NCBI GenBank assembly: GCA_031276515.1
Contig: JAISMX010000040.1
Coordinates: 1-41,277, forward strand
From: Eubacteriales Family XIII. Incertae Sedis bacterium
GTDB lineage: Bacteria > Bacillota > Clostridia > Peptostreptococcales > Anaerovoracaceae
Reading direction: 5' to 3'
DNA: 41,277 nucleotides
The position numbers were made by a program, and so were the translations under genes. Shown piece by piece: positions 25,155 through 34,068 of the stretch. Numbering within the stretch: position 1 is the stretch's first letter; every line of letters begins with the position of its first letter. Below the pieces are notes generated by a model. That model did no database searches. It was not told the DNA's origin and saw nothing but the letters and a program-made list of their open reading frames with translations.

Positions 25155-25875
25155 GAATATGCATTCCGGTTACAAAGATGTTCCCGTTTTGCGAGAAGTG
25201 TCCCTGTTTGCGGGAGAAAACGAGATCATCGGCGTCGTCGGGTCCAACGGGGCGGGCAAAACGACGCTCTTGAAGACGATCATGGGCCTGATTCATCCGA
25301 CGGCCGGCAAGATCGAATTTCGCGGCGAGGACATCGCTTCCCTGGGGACGCATCAGATTTCGGACCTCGGCTTGGGATTGGTGTTCGAGGGTCGCAGGTT
25401 GTTTACCGGCATGACGATCGTCGAGAATCTCATGGTGGGCGGCGGCACGAAGCGAACCAAGCCGTATCGGCGGGACAAGATGGCCGAGGTTTTTGACCTG
25501 TTTCCGATCTTGAAGGAGAGAAGGAAGCAATTGGCCGGCTCTTTGAGCGGAGGCGAGCAGCAGATGCTCGCGATCGCCAGGAGTTTGATGGGTTGTCCCA
25601 AACTGCTCATGATAGACGAGGTGAGCCTCGGTCTCGCGCCGCGCGTTGTGGAATCGATCTATGAAATGCTGAATGTGATCAAAAAGGCGGATATGACGCT
25701 GATCGTCGTCGAGCAGAACATCAATCTGTGTCTCAATTTCGCCGACCGCGCCTACGTTATGGAAAACGGAAGAATCGTGGCGGAAGGCGGCGGAAAGGAA
25801 CTGTTGCAAGATCGCGGAATCAGAGACAAATATATGGGAATAAAGCCGCTGTCCGATGCGGAACGCGGCGCGTAA
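25141..25875 (+). CDS. livF: Liv-type ABC transporter ATP-binding protein LivF
   Basis: The 244-residue ATPase has Walker A GSNGAGKTT, signature LSGGEQQMLAIARSL and Walker B KLLMIDEVSLGLAP. It overlaps livG by 14 bases and completes the five-part importer. The order K-H-M-G-F is the standard one. Confidence 0.95.
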   Translation: MLKIENMHSGYKDVPVLREVSLFAGENEIIGVVGSNGAGKTTLLKTIMGLIHPTAGKIEFRGEDIASLGTHQISDLGLGLVFEGRRLFTGMTIVENLMVGGGTKRTKPYRRDKMAEVFDLFPILKERRKQLAGSLSGGEQQMLAIARSLMGCPKLLMIDEVSLGLAPRVVESIYEMLNVIKKADMTLIVVEQNINLCLNFADRAYVMENGRIVAEGGGKELLQDRGIRDKYMGIKPLSDAERGA

Positions 25876-25910
25876 AACGTAAAACCGCCAAGGGAGAAAG
25901 GAGAACCAAA

Positions 25911-26684
25911 ATGACGAACTTCAAAGATCGCACAGTGCTCGTGACCGGCGCTTCAAAGGGAATAGGCTACGTCATAGCCAAATCGTTTGCGCAGCGCGGC
26001 GCCAAGGTCGCGCTGAACGCGACAAATCAAGAGCGCTTGCGGGAGGCCTGTGAATCCCTGCGCAAGGAGACGGGCGGCGAAATTTTCGCGGCGCCGGGAG
26101 CGGTGCAGATCGCGGGCGATGCGAAGAAGATCATAGAGGACACGATCGCGCATTTCGGACAAATAGACATTCTCGTCAACAATGCGGGCGTATATCCGAC
26201 CTGCGAGGTCCGTCGCATCACCGAAGAAGAATGGGATCGCGTAATGGCGATCAACGCGAAGGGAAGCTTCTTGATGTGCCGGGACGTCGTCAACCATATG
26301 ATCGACAAAGGCATCCGGGGCCGCATCATCAATATATCTTCCGGAAATTACAAGTCGGCCATGATTGGATTCGCCCATTACTGCGCGTCGAAGGCCGCCG
26401 TGGTGATGCTGACCAAGACGCTCGCTTTGGAGGTCGCCCATCTGGGCATCACCGTGAACAGCGTGTCGCCCGGGATCGTCGATGTGGGCGCGAGCGAAGA
26501 AATCATGCCGCAGGCCTACAAGGACGCGTTTTGCAAGCAGGTTCCGAACGGCCGGCTCGGATTGCCCGAGGACATCGCGGCGGCCACGATTTTCTTGGCG
26601 TCCGACGCGGCGAACTACATCAACGGAGACGTCATACATGTGGACGGCGCGCTTGGCGCCGGAAGATACACGGTAAAGAAATAA
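25911..26684 (+). CDS. Short-chain dehydrogenase/reductase
   Basis: The 257-residue classical SDR has the cofactor motif TGASKGIG near residue 13, NNAG near residue 90, catalytic Ser in NISSGNYKS and YCASK as the YxxxK pair. The C-terminus (PGIVDVGASEEIM...ASDAANYINGDVIHVDGALG) is typical of 3-oxoacyl-ACP-reductase-like and sugar/diol dehydrogenases. The start at 25911 follows GGAGA; the ORF track version from 25728 overlaps livF in another frame. In context it probably oxidises a hydroxyl of the imported compound, or a product of it, to a ketone for the downstream complex. Cofactor choice (NAD or NADP) is not certain. Confidence 0.9.
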   Translation: MTNFKDRTVLVTGASKGIGYVIAKSFAQRGAKVALNATNQERLREACESLRKETGGEIFAAPGAVQIAGDAKKIIEDTIAHFGQIDILVNNAGVYPTCEVRRITEEEWDRVMAINAKGSFLMCRDVVNHMIDKGIRGRIINISSGNYKSAMIGFAHYCASKAAVVMLTKTLALEVAHLGITVNSVSPGIVDVGASEEIMPQAYKDAFCKQVPNGRLGLPEDIAAATIFLASDAANYINGDVIHVDGALGAGRYTVKK

Positions 26685-26724
26685 GAAAGGCAAAATCGTT
26701 CCTTTTGCCCCCGTAGGAGGTTTC

Positions 26725-27711
26725 ATGAACAACGTTTTTGCGAAAACACAAAAGGCGCGGCTGCTAAATTTTTACCGAGTCATGTATCGGATGCGCAGAT
26801 TTGAGGAAGAGGTCTTCGAGTTTTATAAAAAGGGGATGATGCCCGGTCTTGCGCATTTGTATTTGGGCGAAGAAGCCATTGCCGCCGGCGTCTGCGCCGC
26901 GCTGAACGAATCGGATTATATCGGAAGCTCGCACAGGGGCCATGGGCATCTCGTCGCGCGCGGCGCGCGGCTCGACAAGATGATGGCGGAAATCCTCGGA
27001 AAGAAGGACGGCTACTGCAAAGGCAAAGGCGGTTCCATGCACATCATGGCGATGGACAAGGGCATATTGGGCGCGAACGGGATTGTCGGCGGGGAAATTC
27101 CCATTGCGACGGGCGCCGCTTACGCCGCGAAATACAGAGGAACAAAGCAGGTGGCCGTTTCGTTTTTTGGAGATGCCGCGAGCAATGAGGGTACCTTTCA
27201 CGAGAGCGTCAACATGGCGGCGGCTTGGGATCTTCCCGTCATTTACGTAATTGAGAACAATTTGTACGGCATTTCGGTCGACATTCGCGATGTGACCAAC
27301 ACCGAAAACCTTGCGGACAGGGCAAAAGCCTACGGGATTCCGGGCGTTGTGGTGGACGGCATGGATGTGATCGCGGTTTTCGAGGCGAGCGCGAAAGCCG
27401 TGAAACGCGCGCGCGACGGCAAGGGTCCCACGATCATCGAATGCAAGAGTTATCGTTGGCAGGGACACCACGTGGGCGACCCCGGCGAATACAGATCGAG
27501 GAAGGACAAGAACGAGAAGGCGCTGTGGATGGAGCGCTGCCCGGTGAAGAACTATCGCGCGCGGCTTTTGTCCCGCGGCGATTCGATAGACGAAAAGGAT
27601 TTGCTCGACATTGAAGCGAGCGTCGAAGAAGAAATAAAGGACGCGGTGCGCTTTGCGTCGGACAGTCCGTATCCCGACGCGTCGGAAGCGTTTGAGGACC
27701 TCTTCGCGTAG
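26725..27711 (+). CDS. TPP-dependent dehydrogenase E1 alpha subunit (acetoin/2-oxoacid type)
   Basis: The 328-residue subunit resembles AcoA/PdhA. The thiamine diphosphate motif starts GDAASNEGTFHE and ends IENN about 28 residues later; the third residue is Ala instead of the usual Gly (GDG). GSSHRGHGHLVARG and the KGKGGSMH segment (phospho/active-site loops) are conserved. With E1 beta it would decarboxylate or cleave an alpha-keto or alpha-hydroxyketone substrate and pass the acyl group to a lipoyl domain. A GTAGGAGGT ribosome binding site lies just before the ATG. Acetoin is suggested by the AcoR-like neighbour but not proved. Confidence 0.88.
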   Translation: MNNVFAKTQKARLLNFYRVMYRMRRFEEEVFEFYKKGMMPGLAHLYLGEEAIAAGVCAALNESDYIGSSHRGHGHLVARGARLDKMMAEILGKKDGYCKGKGGSMHIMAMDKGILGANGIVGGEIPIATGAAYAAKYRGTKQVAVSFFGDAASNEGTFHESVNMAAAWDLPVIYVIENNLYGISVDIRDVTNTENLADRAKAYGIPGVVVDGMDVIAVFEASAKAVKRARDGKGPTIIECKSYRWQGHHVGDPGEYRSRKDKNEKALWMERCPVKNYRARLLSRGDSIDEKDLLDIEASVEEEIKDAVRFASDSPYPDASEAFEDLFA

Positions 27712-27818
27712 ACGGCGGAAAAGGGTCCGCGCATCAAACGAGAGGCATTGCGCCGCCGCGCGCGGCATGAAAGAAACGCCGCGCGTGATTTGCCGCGCAA
27801 AGCGAAACGGAGGCGAAA

Positions 27819-28799
27819 ATGGCAAAGGAGATTCTTTACAGGGATGCGATCCGCGAGGCGCTCGATGAGGAGATGGAGCGGGACGAGAACGTGCTGCTGC
27901 TCGGAGAAGATGTGGCGTACATCGGCGGAAATTTCAAGACCTCCGTCGGACTTTACGACAAGTACGGGGATCTGCGCGTAAAAGACACGCCCATATCCGA
28001 AGCCGGGTTTCTCGGCATGGCCGTCGGCATGGCGTTGACGGGTCTCCGCCCCGTGGTCGAGCTGATGTTTTCGGATTTTCTGCTGGTGGCGGGCGATCAA
28101 GCGTTCAACCAGATGGCGAAGATCCGCTACATGTCGGGGGGACAGGCGACCGTGCCGATGGTCGTGCGAATGCCCATAGGCGCGGGCCGATCTTCGGCGG
28201 CGCAGCATTCGCAGAGCATGCAGGCCATGGCCGCGCATTTCCCGGGCGCGAAGGTGGTCTTGCCCTCCACGGCGCAGGAGGCGAAGGGTCTCCTGAAAAC
28301 GGCCGTGCGAGACGACAATCCCGTGCTGTTTTTTGAACACAAGATGGAGTACTCGAATAAATTCGTCATAGACGACGAAGTCGAGCCCATTCCGTTCGGG
28401 AAGGCCAACATCGTCATGGAAGGCCGCGACGTGAGCATAGCGGCGACATCCTCTCAGGTCATGAAGTCCGTTCGCGCCGCGGAAAAATTGCGGTCCGAAG
28501 GCATATCGTGCGAAGTGATCGATTTGAGGACCTTGGTTCCCTTCGACAGAGAAAGCGTAATCGAATCGGTGAAAAAGACGGGAAGGCTGCTGGTGGTGGA
28601 CGAGGCTTACGAGTTTTGCGGAGTGGGCGCCGAGATTGGCATGAATGTGATGAAAGACGTGTTCTACTATCTCGACGCGCCCATAGGGCGGATTTCCACG
28701 CCCAACGTCCCGCTTCCCTTCAGTCCCGCTCTCGAATTCCCGATCCTGCCCTCCGAAGAGAAGATCCTGCGGGCTGTGCTTTCCTTGATGGGCAAATAG
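27819..28799 (+). CDS. TPP-dependent dehydrogenase E1 beta subunit (acetoin/2-oxoacid type)
   Basis: The 326-residue transketolase-type beta subunit begins MAKEILYRDAIREALDEEMERDENV. Conserved points are LLGEDVA, the TPP-side Glu region DTPISEAGFLG, and the C-terminal transketolase_C domain. It forms the alpha2beta2 E1 with the gene before it. A 107-base gap without a gene separates the two; GGAGG precedes the ATG. Confidence 0.92.
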   Translation: MAKEILYRDAIREALDEEMERDENVLLLGEDVAYIGGNFKTSVGLYDKYGDLRVKDTPISEAGFLGMAVGMALTGLRPVVELMFSDFLLVAGDQAFNQMAKIRYMSGGQATVPMVVRMPIGAGRSSAAQHSQSMQAMAAHFPGAKVVLPSTAQEAKGLLKTAVRDDNPVLFFEHKMEYSNKFVIDDEVEPIPFGKANIVMEGRDVSIAATSSQVMKSVRAAEKLRSEGISCEVIDLRTLVPFDRESVIESVKKTGRLLVVDEAYEFCGVGAEIGMNVMKDVFYYLDAPIGRISTPNVPLPFSPALEFPILPSEEKILRAVLSLMGK

Positions 28800-28815
28800 A
28801 GTTTGGTGGAAAATT

Positions 28816-29877
28816 ATGGAAAACGGCAGATTGAAGATTACGCCGCGCGCTCGGAGCGCCGCGCTTCGGCGGGGGATTGCGGCGAATGAAATTCCCGCTT
28901 CCGGCACGGGTTTTGCGGGAGGCGTATGCGAAAAGGACATATTGCGATTGCCCGCCGGCGAAGGCCCGAAAGAAGAAGCGCCGAACGGCGATGTTTTCGC
29001 GCTTCGCTGTACGCCGCTCGCGCGGCGGGTCGCCGCGTCGAAAGGCGTTGACATCTCGAAAATCGCGGGAAGCGGCGCGCGCGGCAAGGTGATGAAAGCG
29101 GACGTCGAGTCCGCCGTTTCCGCCCGGCAATCCGCGAAAGAAGCCGCGGAGCTTCCCGCCGCGCGGACTTCGGACGGCAAGGCGATTCGGGAAACCAAGC
29201 CCTACGCGGGCATACGCAAGATAATCGGAACGCGTCTCGCGTCAAGCAAATTCACCGCGCCGCACCTGTATTTCACGCAGAAGGTTGACATGAAAGCCCT
29301 GCTCGCGCTCAGAAAACAGGTGAACGCGATTCTGACGAACAAGGCTTCCGTCACGGATTTCATCGTGCGCGCGGTCGCGCGCTGTTTGATCAAATATCCC
29401 GACATGAACGCGTCGCTCGCGGGGGACGTCATTGAGCTGTACGAAAGCGTAAATGTGGGCGTTGCCGTAGCGGCGCCCGCGGGTTTGATCGTTCCCGTGC
29501 TGCGCGATTGCGAAAAGAAATCGCTCGAGCGGATCGCGGAGGAATCGGCCGCTTTGGTGGCGAAGGCGCGAGACAATAAATTGAAACCCGACGAGTACAG
29601 CGGAGGCACCTTCACCGTTTCCAACCTCGGCATGTTCGGCATCGAAAACTTCACCGCCATAATCAATCCGCCGGAATCGGCCATACTCGCCGTGAGCGCC
29701 ACGAAGGATGAGGTCGTCGCCGCGGACGACGGCAGCGGAGGCAAAACGGTCGACATCCGGCCAATGATGCATATCACGCTGACCGTGGACCACAGGATCA
29801 TCGACGGCTTATTGGCGGCGCGCTTCGTGACGGACGTAAAGACGATTCTCGAAAACCCGCTCGAAACGCTTATATAA
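28816..29877 (+). CDS. Dihydrolipoamide acyltransferase E2 without a lipoyl domain
   Basis: The 353-residue protein is an E2 core. It starts directly with two peripheral-subunit-binding-like segments: about residues 7-44 (KITPRARSAALRRGI...) and 62-99 (CTPLARRVAASKGVDISKIA). The catalytic domain from ~125 ends with the active-site motif DHRIIDG (His and Asp). The usual N-terminal lipoyl domain with its DK motif is absent; the only one in the locus is on E3. The first segment is degenerate, so the count of two is a tentative reading. E2 transfers the acyl group from lipoate to CoA and forms the core of the complex. Confidence 0.86.
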   Translation: MENGRLKITPRARSAALRRGIAANEIPASGTGFAGGVCEKDILRLPAGEGPKEEAPNGDVFALRCTPLARRVAASKGVDISKIAGSGARGKVMKADVESAVSARQSAKEAAELPAARTSDGKAIRETKPYAGIRKIIGTRLASSKFTAPHLYFTQKVDMKALLALRKQVNAILTNKASVTDFIVRAVARCLIKYPDMNASLAGDVIELYESVNVGVAVAAPAGLIVPVLRDCEKKSLERIAEESAALVAKARDNKLKPDEYSGGTFTVSNLGMFGIENFTAIINPPESAILAVSATKDEVVAADDGSGGKTVDIRPMMHITLTVDHRIIDGLLAARFVTDVKTILENPLETLI

Positions 29878-29925
29878 TTCTATTGCCCGGCGCCGGCAAA
29901 GCAAGGAAAAGGGAGGATGTTTCAA

Positions 29926-31683
29926 ATGGTTGAAGCCATTATAATGCCCAAATTGGGTTTCAATATGAGCGAAGGCAAGCTCGTGTGCTGGTATAAAAAA
30001 GAAGGCGATGCCATCGGCAAAGGAGAGCCGTTTTTTTCCATTGAAACGGACAAAACGACGATCGACGTGGAGGCGACGCGGGACGGCATCGTCCGCAGTC
30101 TTCTTTTTCGCGAGAACGAAACGGTCCCCGTAATGCTTCCGATAGCGATCGTTTCCGACGCGGACGAGAATATTGAGGCCGAATTGAAAGCCGCCAAGGA
30201 GCGTTTGGCGGGCATCTCCTCGCCCGGACAAACGCCTTCGCTTTCCGCGTCCGGCGCGCCTTCGGTTCCCGCGCGATCGGATCAACCCGCGCCTTCCGGC
30301 GGCGCGCGCCGCAGGGAGTATGACGTCATTGTCATCGGAGGGGGTCCCGGGGGCTACGTGGCGGCAATCAGATCCGCTCAACTCGGGAAACGCGTCGCTT
30401 TGGTCGAAAAAGACAAAATGGGAGGCGTCTGTTTGAACCGAGGCTGCATTCCCACAAAGACCTTTCTGCGCGGCGTCGAAGCGCTGAGAGAAGTGAGAGA
30501 TTGTGAGCGATACGGCGTTTCCTGCGCGGACGCGCATCTGGCCGGCATCGATATGGAAAAATTGCAAAAACGGAAAAACGAAATCGTCGCCCAATTGGTC
30601 GGGGGCGTGGAAAGCCTCTTGAAAAAGAACGGCGTGGAGAAGTTCGACGGAACCGGCGCGATAGTTGACGCGAATTCCGTGGAAGTAAACGGAAAAACAT
30701 ACACATCGGAACACATCATAATCGCCACGGGTTCCCTTGCAAAGACACTTCCGGTTCCGACGGACGACGACATGCGTCCGCTCACGTCGGACGACCTGCT
30801 TTCAATGACGGCCTTGCCGCAGGACATGCTGATCGTCGGCGGCGGTGTGGTTGGCGTGGAATTGGCGTATTTTCTCGTTTCCGCGGGCGTCAAGGTGAGA
30901 ATCGTGGAGTTTTTGGATCGCATATTGCCGATGATCGATGAGGAGATCGCCGAATTGGCCTCGAAAAAACTCAAAAACTTGGGCGTGATCGTGGACACGG
31001 GAGCGCGCGTGACGAGGATTGCCGAAGGCGCCGTCTTCTTTGAGAGCGATGGACGCGAACACAGGGCGGAGACGCGGAATGTGCTGATGGCCGTCGGCAG
31101 GGAGGCGAATCTCGGCGGGATCGATTGCGAGAAGCTCGGAATAGAGCTTGATCGCGGCGCCATCGCCACGGACGCGTCCCTCAGAACATCCGTTCCGAAC
31201 ATTTTCGCGATTGGCGACGTCAACGGAAAGAACATGCTTGCGCACACGGCTTCGATGGAGGGGATTGTTGCGGCCGAAACCATTGCGGGCCATGCATGCG
31301 CCATGAATTACGACAGGATTCCAAGCGTCGTTTACTTGCGTCCGGAGTTGGCGAGCGTTGGCTTGACCGAGGAGCGGGCGCGCGAAAAATACGCGTCCGT
31401 GAAGGTCGGGCGTTTTCCTTTGGCCGCGAACGGCAAGGCGAAGGTGGCGGGCGAGAGCGAGGGTTTGGCAAAGATCATAATCGAGGAAGAATACGGAGAA
31501 ATCGTGGGCGCGCATCTCTACTGCGCCCACGCCACGGATATGATCGCGGAAATCGTAACCGCAATGAACCTTGAAGCGACGGCGGATGAGATTGCGATGA
31601 CGGTGCATCCGCATCCGACGATTTCCGAAGTCATTCAGGAGGCGGCGCACGCCATCCGCGGGAAAGCGATTCATTTCGCCTGA
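29926..31683 (+). CDS. lpdA: Dihydrolipoamide dehydrogenase E3 with N-terminal lipoyl domain
   Basis: The 585-residue fusion carries a lipoyl domain at residues 1-75 (IMPKLGFNMSEG, lipoyl Lys43 in ETDKTTID), an Ala/Pro/Ser linker to ~120 and a full E3 flavoenzyme. E3 features are FAD motif GGGPGGYVAA, redox disulfide CLNRGCIP, the NAD-binding GGGVVGVELA and the C-terminal HPHPTISE with the catalytic His/Glu. GGAGG at 29912-29916 serves the ATG at 29926, not the one at 29917. E3 reoxidises dihydrolipoamide with NAD+. Lipoyl-bearing E3s are known from acetoin and pyruvate dehydrogenase systems; here it seems to be the only lipoyl carrier. Last gene of the operon. Confidence 0.94.
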   Translation: MVEAIIMPKLGFNMSEGKLVCWYKKEGDAIGKGEPFFSIETDKTTIDVEATRDGIVRSLLFRENETVPVMLPIAIVSDADENIEAELKAAKERLAGISSPGQTPSLSASGAPSVPARSDQPAPSGGARRREYDVIVIGGGPGGYVAAIRSAQLGKRVALVEKDKMGGVCLNRGCIPTKTFLRGVEALREVRDCERYGVSCADAHLAGIDMEKLQKRKNEIVAQLVGGVESLLKKNGVEKFDGTGAIVDANSVEVNGKTYTSEHIIIATGSLAKTLPVPTDDDMRPLTSDDLLSMTALPQDMLIVGGGVVGVELAYFLVSAGVKVRIVEFLDRILPMIDEEIAELASKKLKNLGVIVDTGARVTRIAEGAVFFESDGREHRAETRNVLMAVGREANLGGIDCEKLGIELDRGAIATDASLRTSVPNIFAIGDVNGKNMLAHTASMEGIVAAETIAGHACAMNYDRIPSVVYLRPELASVGLTEERAREKYASVKVGRFPLAANGKAKVAGESEGLAKIIIEEEYGEIVGAHLYCAHATDMIAEIVTAMNLEATADEIAMTVHPHPTISEVIQEAAHAIRGKAIHFA

Positions 31684-31742
31684 GCGGGAATTCGGAAAGC
31701 GCAAAATGCCGCCAAATTCCCGCGCAGACAAAAGCTTTTTTC
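31684..31742. terminator. Terminator region between the operon and the convergent SLH gene
   Basis: GCGGGAATT (31684-31692) and AATTCCCGC (31715-31723) form a 9-bp stem with a 22-base loop. AAAAGCTTTTTT follows at ~31731-31742, with a T-run on the plus strand and a short A-run read from the other side. It is placed between two convergent transcription units, so a plus-strand terminator that may also work in reverse is likely, although the T-run is 12 bases from the stem. Confidence 0.5.
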
Positions 31743-34011
31743 ACGGAGTCTGTTTTGTGATGTGGAGCGTGAAGACGGCCTCGTCGCCGCCGTTTGCGGG
31801 ACCCTTGAGGTTTAAGGCGATCGTGGTCGTCGAGCCTTCTCCCTCAACCAAGTTTATGGTCCGCTTCTCGCCGCTGCGTATGGCGGCGCTCTTTCCGTCC
31901 TGCGTGAGCGTGGCCGTGAATTCCGCGCCGAAGCCGAAGGACACGTTCACGCTCTTGTAGTTGGCGGGTACGGTGCATGCGTAGGTCTTGCCGTCGGCCC
32001 CTCCGGCCGTCGGATTTTCGGGCGTCGCTCCCGACACGTACACGCTGTCCGGCAGAGGTGCGTTTTCGCGCACGGTGATCGTGTATCGCTGCTTGCTCTT
32101 GCCCGACTCGGAGGTTTCGACGACGATGGTGTGCGGAATTCCCGGCGTCGCGGGCAGTTCTATGCGCTCCGAGTTCGCGCCGCTCGCCACGATGCGCCCG
32201 TTCACGATGATGTCCGTGGACGCGTATGCCGTGGGCCGCACGACGATGTGGGAGCTGCCGTTGCTCACGGCGACGCTCGGGTAATCGCGCGCGTTCGCGT
32301 CGAAAGCGAAGCCGCCGGTGACGCGGCCGCCATCCACGGCGATGGAGAGACCCGTCAATCCTCCGGATTGCGTCGTCTTCTCCACGATTCCCGTGTAGGA
32401 GACGGAGGAGAGCGCCCCGGACGGACCTTCCAGACAGGCGTAGACGCGGTATTTGGTGTTCATCGATATCGCGGCGCTCGTCGCCGTGTACGTGTTCTCC
32501 ACGTTCGGAACGCTGCCCTTGTCCACGACCTTCTGGTTTTCGTTGGCGGTTCCCGCTTTGACCTTTTCGGGCGTGGGCGGCAGCGCGCCGCCGCTCTCGG
32601 CCACGGCGATCCAGTGGAAGGTCCCCTTCGCGTTGACGCTGACCGTTATTTCGAGCGCATTGCCGGCGTTGATGCCGGCGTTCAAACTGCGGATGGTCGG
32701 CGTGCCGACGCCGGCGGTCGTGAAGGATCGCGCTTCGACCCTGGAAAATTCATTCGCGTTCTTGGAAACATAACCATAAACATCATAGGATGTTCCAACT
32801 TTGAGTTCCGTTATGTCGATGTTCAGGCTCCTGTTCCTTTCGATGGGAACACTGCCCGATTTCAATGCCTTGTCTCCGCCCCTGTCGTTGCCGGCGGCGA
32901 TGTTCGTCTGCGACGGCCTGCCCGCGCTGTTCTCAACGAGCACCCAGTAGAAGGTTCCTTTTTCGGTGGAGCTGACGGTCAGGAGGGCGGTTTTTTCGGT
33001 GATCGTCCCGACGCTGAAATTGCTGATCCAGTTTTCGCCGATGTCGGCTTCGTCCTCGGTGTTGAAATGCAGACTGCGCACGTTGGAGAGTTTGCCGTCG
33101 CCGCCCTTCACGGTCGCGTACATCGTGTAAGGCTTCGCGGCCGTGAGCCCGTCCATGGTGACGGACGCCCGCTCGTACGCCTTGACCTTGACGCTGCCCT
33201 TCTTGAAGGCGGCCGCGCCGGCGGAGTCCTTGCCCTGCGATATCTGCTGCGCCGTCGGTTCGGAACGCGGTTTTTCGAGCAGAACCCAGTACAGGGTGCC
33301 GCCGGTTCGCGATGTGGCGTTTACGACCGCGCGCACGTTGTCGTAATCCGAAATGGCGAATTCCGTGATGGCCCTGGAATCTTGATCTATGCCCAACACC
33401 TTGTTGATGACTTTGACGGTTTCCGCCCGCGTCAGATTGCGATTGGGATAAAAATTGCCGTCGGGATAGCCGGTCAGATAGCCCTTGGTGTAGGCGGAAT
33501 TGACGGCCTCCGTCGCCCAGGCGCCTATCTCTTTCGCGTCCAAAAGCCCCTTTGGCGTCTTCTTCGTGCTTTCGCCCGGCGATATCCGAAAGAGCACCGT
33601 CGCGACCTCCTGACGCGTGATGGGGCTGTCCGGGGCGAACCACGTGCCGCCGTCGTAGCCCGCTATGTAGCCGGCCGCGGCGGCCTTTCTCACCTCATCG
33701 TAATACCATTCGTGCGGAGGCACGTCGACGAAGGCGATGTTGCCGAAAGCCGTATAACCCATCGCCGCGTTGATTACCTTGACGAACTCGGAGCGCTTGA
33801 TGGCCGCGTCGGGCAGGAATCGGCCGTCGGCGTAGCCGTTGATGTAGCCTCGGTCGACGGCGCTGCGGATTTCCTCGTCGGCCCAGTGTCCCACCGTGTC
33901 CACGAAATTGGACGCGCCATGAGCGGACGTTCCGGGCCAAAGCGCGGCGGCCGGCGCGGACGCGAGCAGAGAGAGGGCGGCGATTGACAAGATTCTCGAA
34001 ACTGTTTTCAT
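31741..34011 (-). CDS. S-layer-homology domain surface protein
   Basis: The 756-residue secreted protein has a signal peptide (MKTVSRILSIAALSLLASAPAAA), with the ATG at 34011 chosen from GGAG 9 bases upstream. Three SLH domains follow at about residues 37-205 (HWADEEIRSAVDRGYINGYADG; WYYDEVRKAAAAGYIAGYDGG; WATEAVNSAYTKGYLTGYPDG), which attach proteins to pyruvylated cell-wall polymer. Three similar ~105-residue fibronectin-like repeats lie at about 215-545, each with a GTxYWVLxE-like start. Next is a cadherin-like beta-sandwich segment (~550-650) and a final one to the end. No catalytic domain is visible, so it is probably structural or adhesive. It is preceded by the small 111-residue gene 57 bases away. 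Confidence 0.92.
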   Translation of the reverse strand: MKTVSRILSIAALSLLASAPAAALWPGTSAHGASNFVDTVGHWADEEIRSAVDRGYINGYADGRFLPDAAIKRSEFVKVINAAMGYTAFGNIAFVDVPPHEWYYDEVRKAAAAGYIAGYDGGTWFAPDSPITRQEVATVLFRISPGESTKKTPKGLLDAKEIGAWATEAVNSAYTKGYLTGYPDGNFYPNRNLTRAETVKVINKVLGIDQDSRAITEFAISDYDNVRAVVNATSRTGGTLYWVLLEKPRSEPTAQQISQGKDSAGAAAFKKGSVKVKAYERASVTMDGLTAAKPYTMYATVKGGDGKLSNVRSLHFNTEDEADIGENWISNFSVGTITEKTALLTVSSTEKGTFYWVLVENSAGRPSQTNIAAGNDRGGDKALKSGSVPIERNRSLNIDITELKVGTSYDVYGYVSKNANEFSRVEARSFTTAGVGTPTIRSLNAGINAGNALEITVSVNAKGTFHWIAVAESGGALPPTPEKVKAGTANENQKVVDKGSVPNVENTYTATSAAISMNTKYRVYACLEGPSGALSSVSYTGIVEKTTQSGGLTGLSIAVDGGRVTGGFAFDANARDYPSVAVSNGSSHIVVRPTAYASTDIIVNGRIVASGANSERIELPATPGIPHTIVVETSESGKSKQRYTITVRENAPLPDSVYVSGATPENPTAGGADGKTYACTVPANYKSVNVSFGFGAEFTATLTQDGKSAAIRSGEKRTINLVEGEGSTTTIALNLKGPANGGDEAVFTLHITKQTP

Positions 34012-34068
34012 AAATCGATCTCCGTACCAAAGCAAGCGCGTCGCGGCGACATGAGAGACGCGCTCGCG

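Noticed and set aside
27712-27818. Possible small gene in the E1 alpha-E1 beta gap
   Set aside because: The frames here give only Arg-rich shadow peptides without a ribosome binding site; the gap holds nothing I can support beyond the E1 beta GGAGG.
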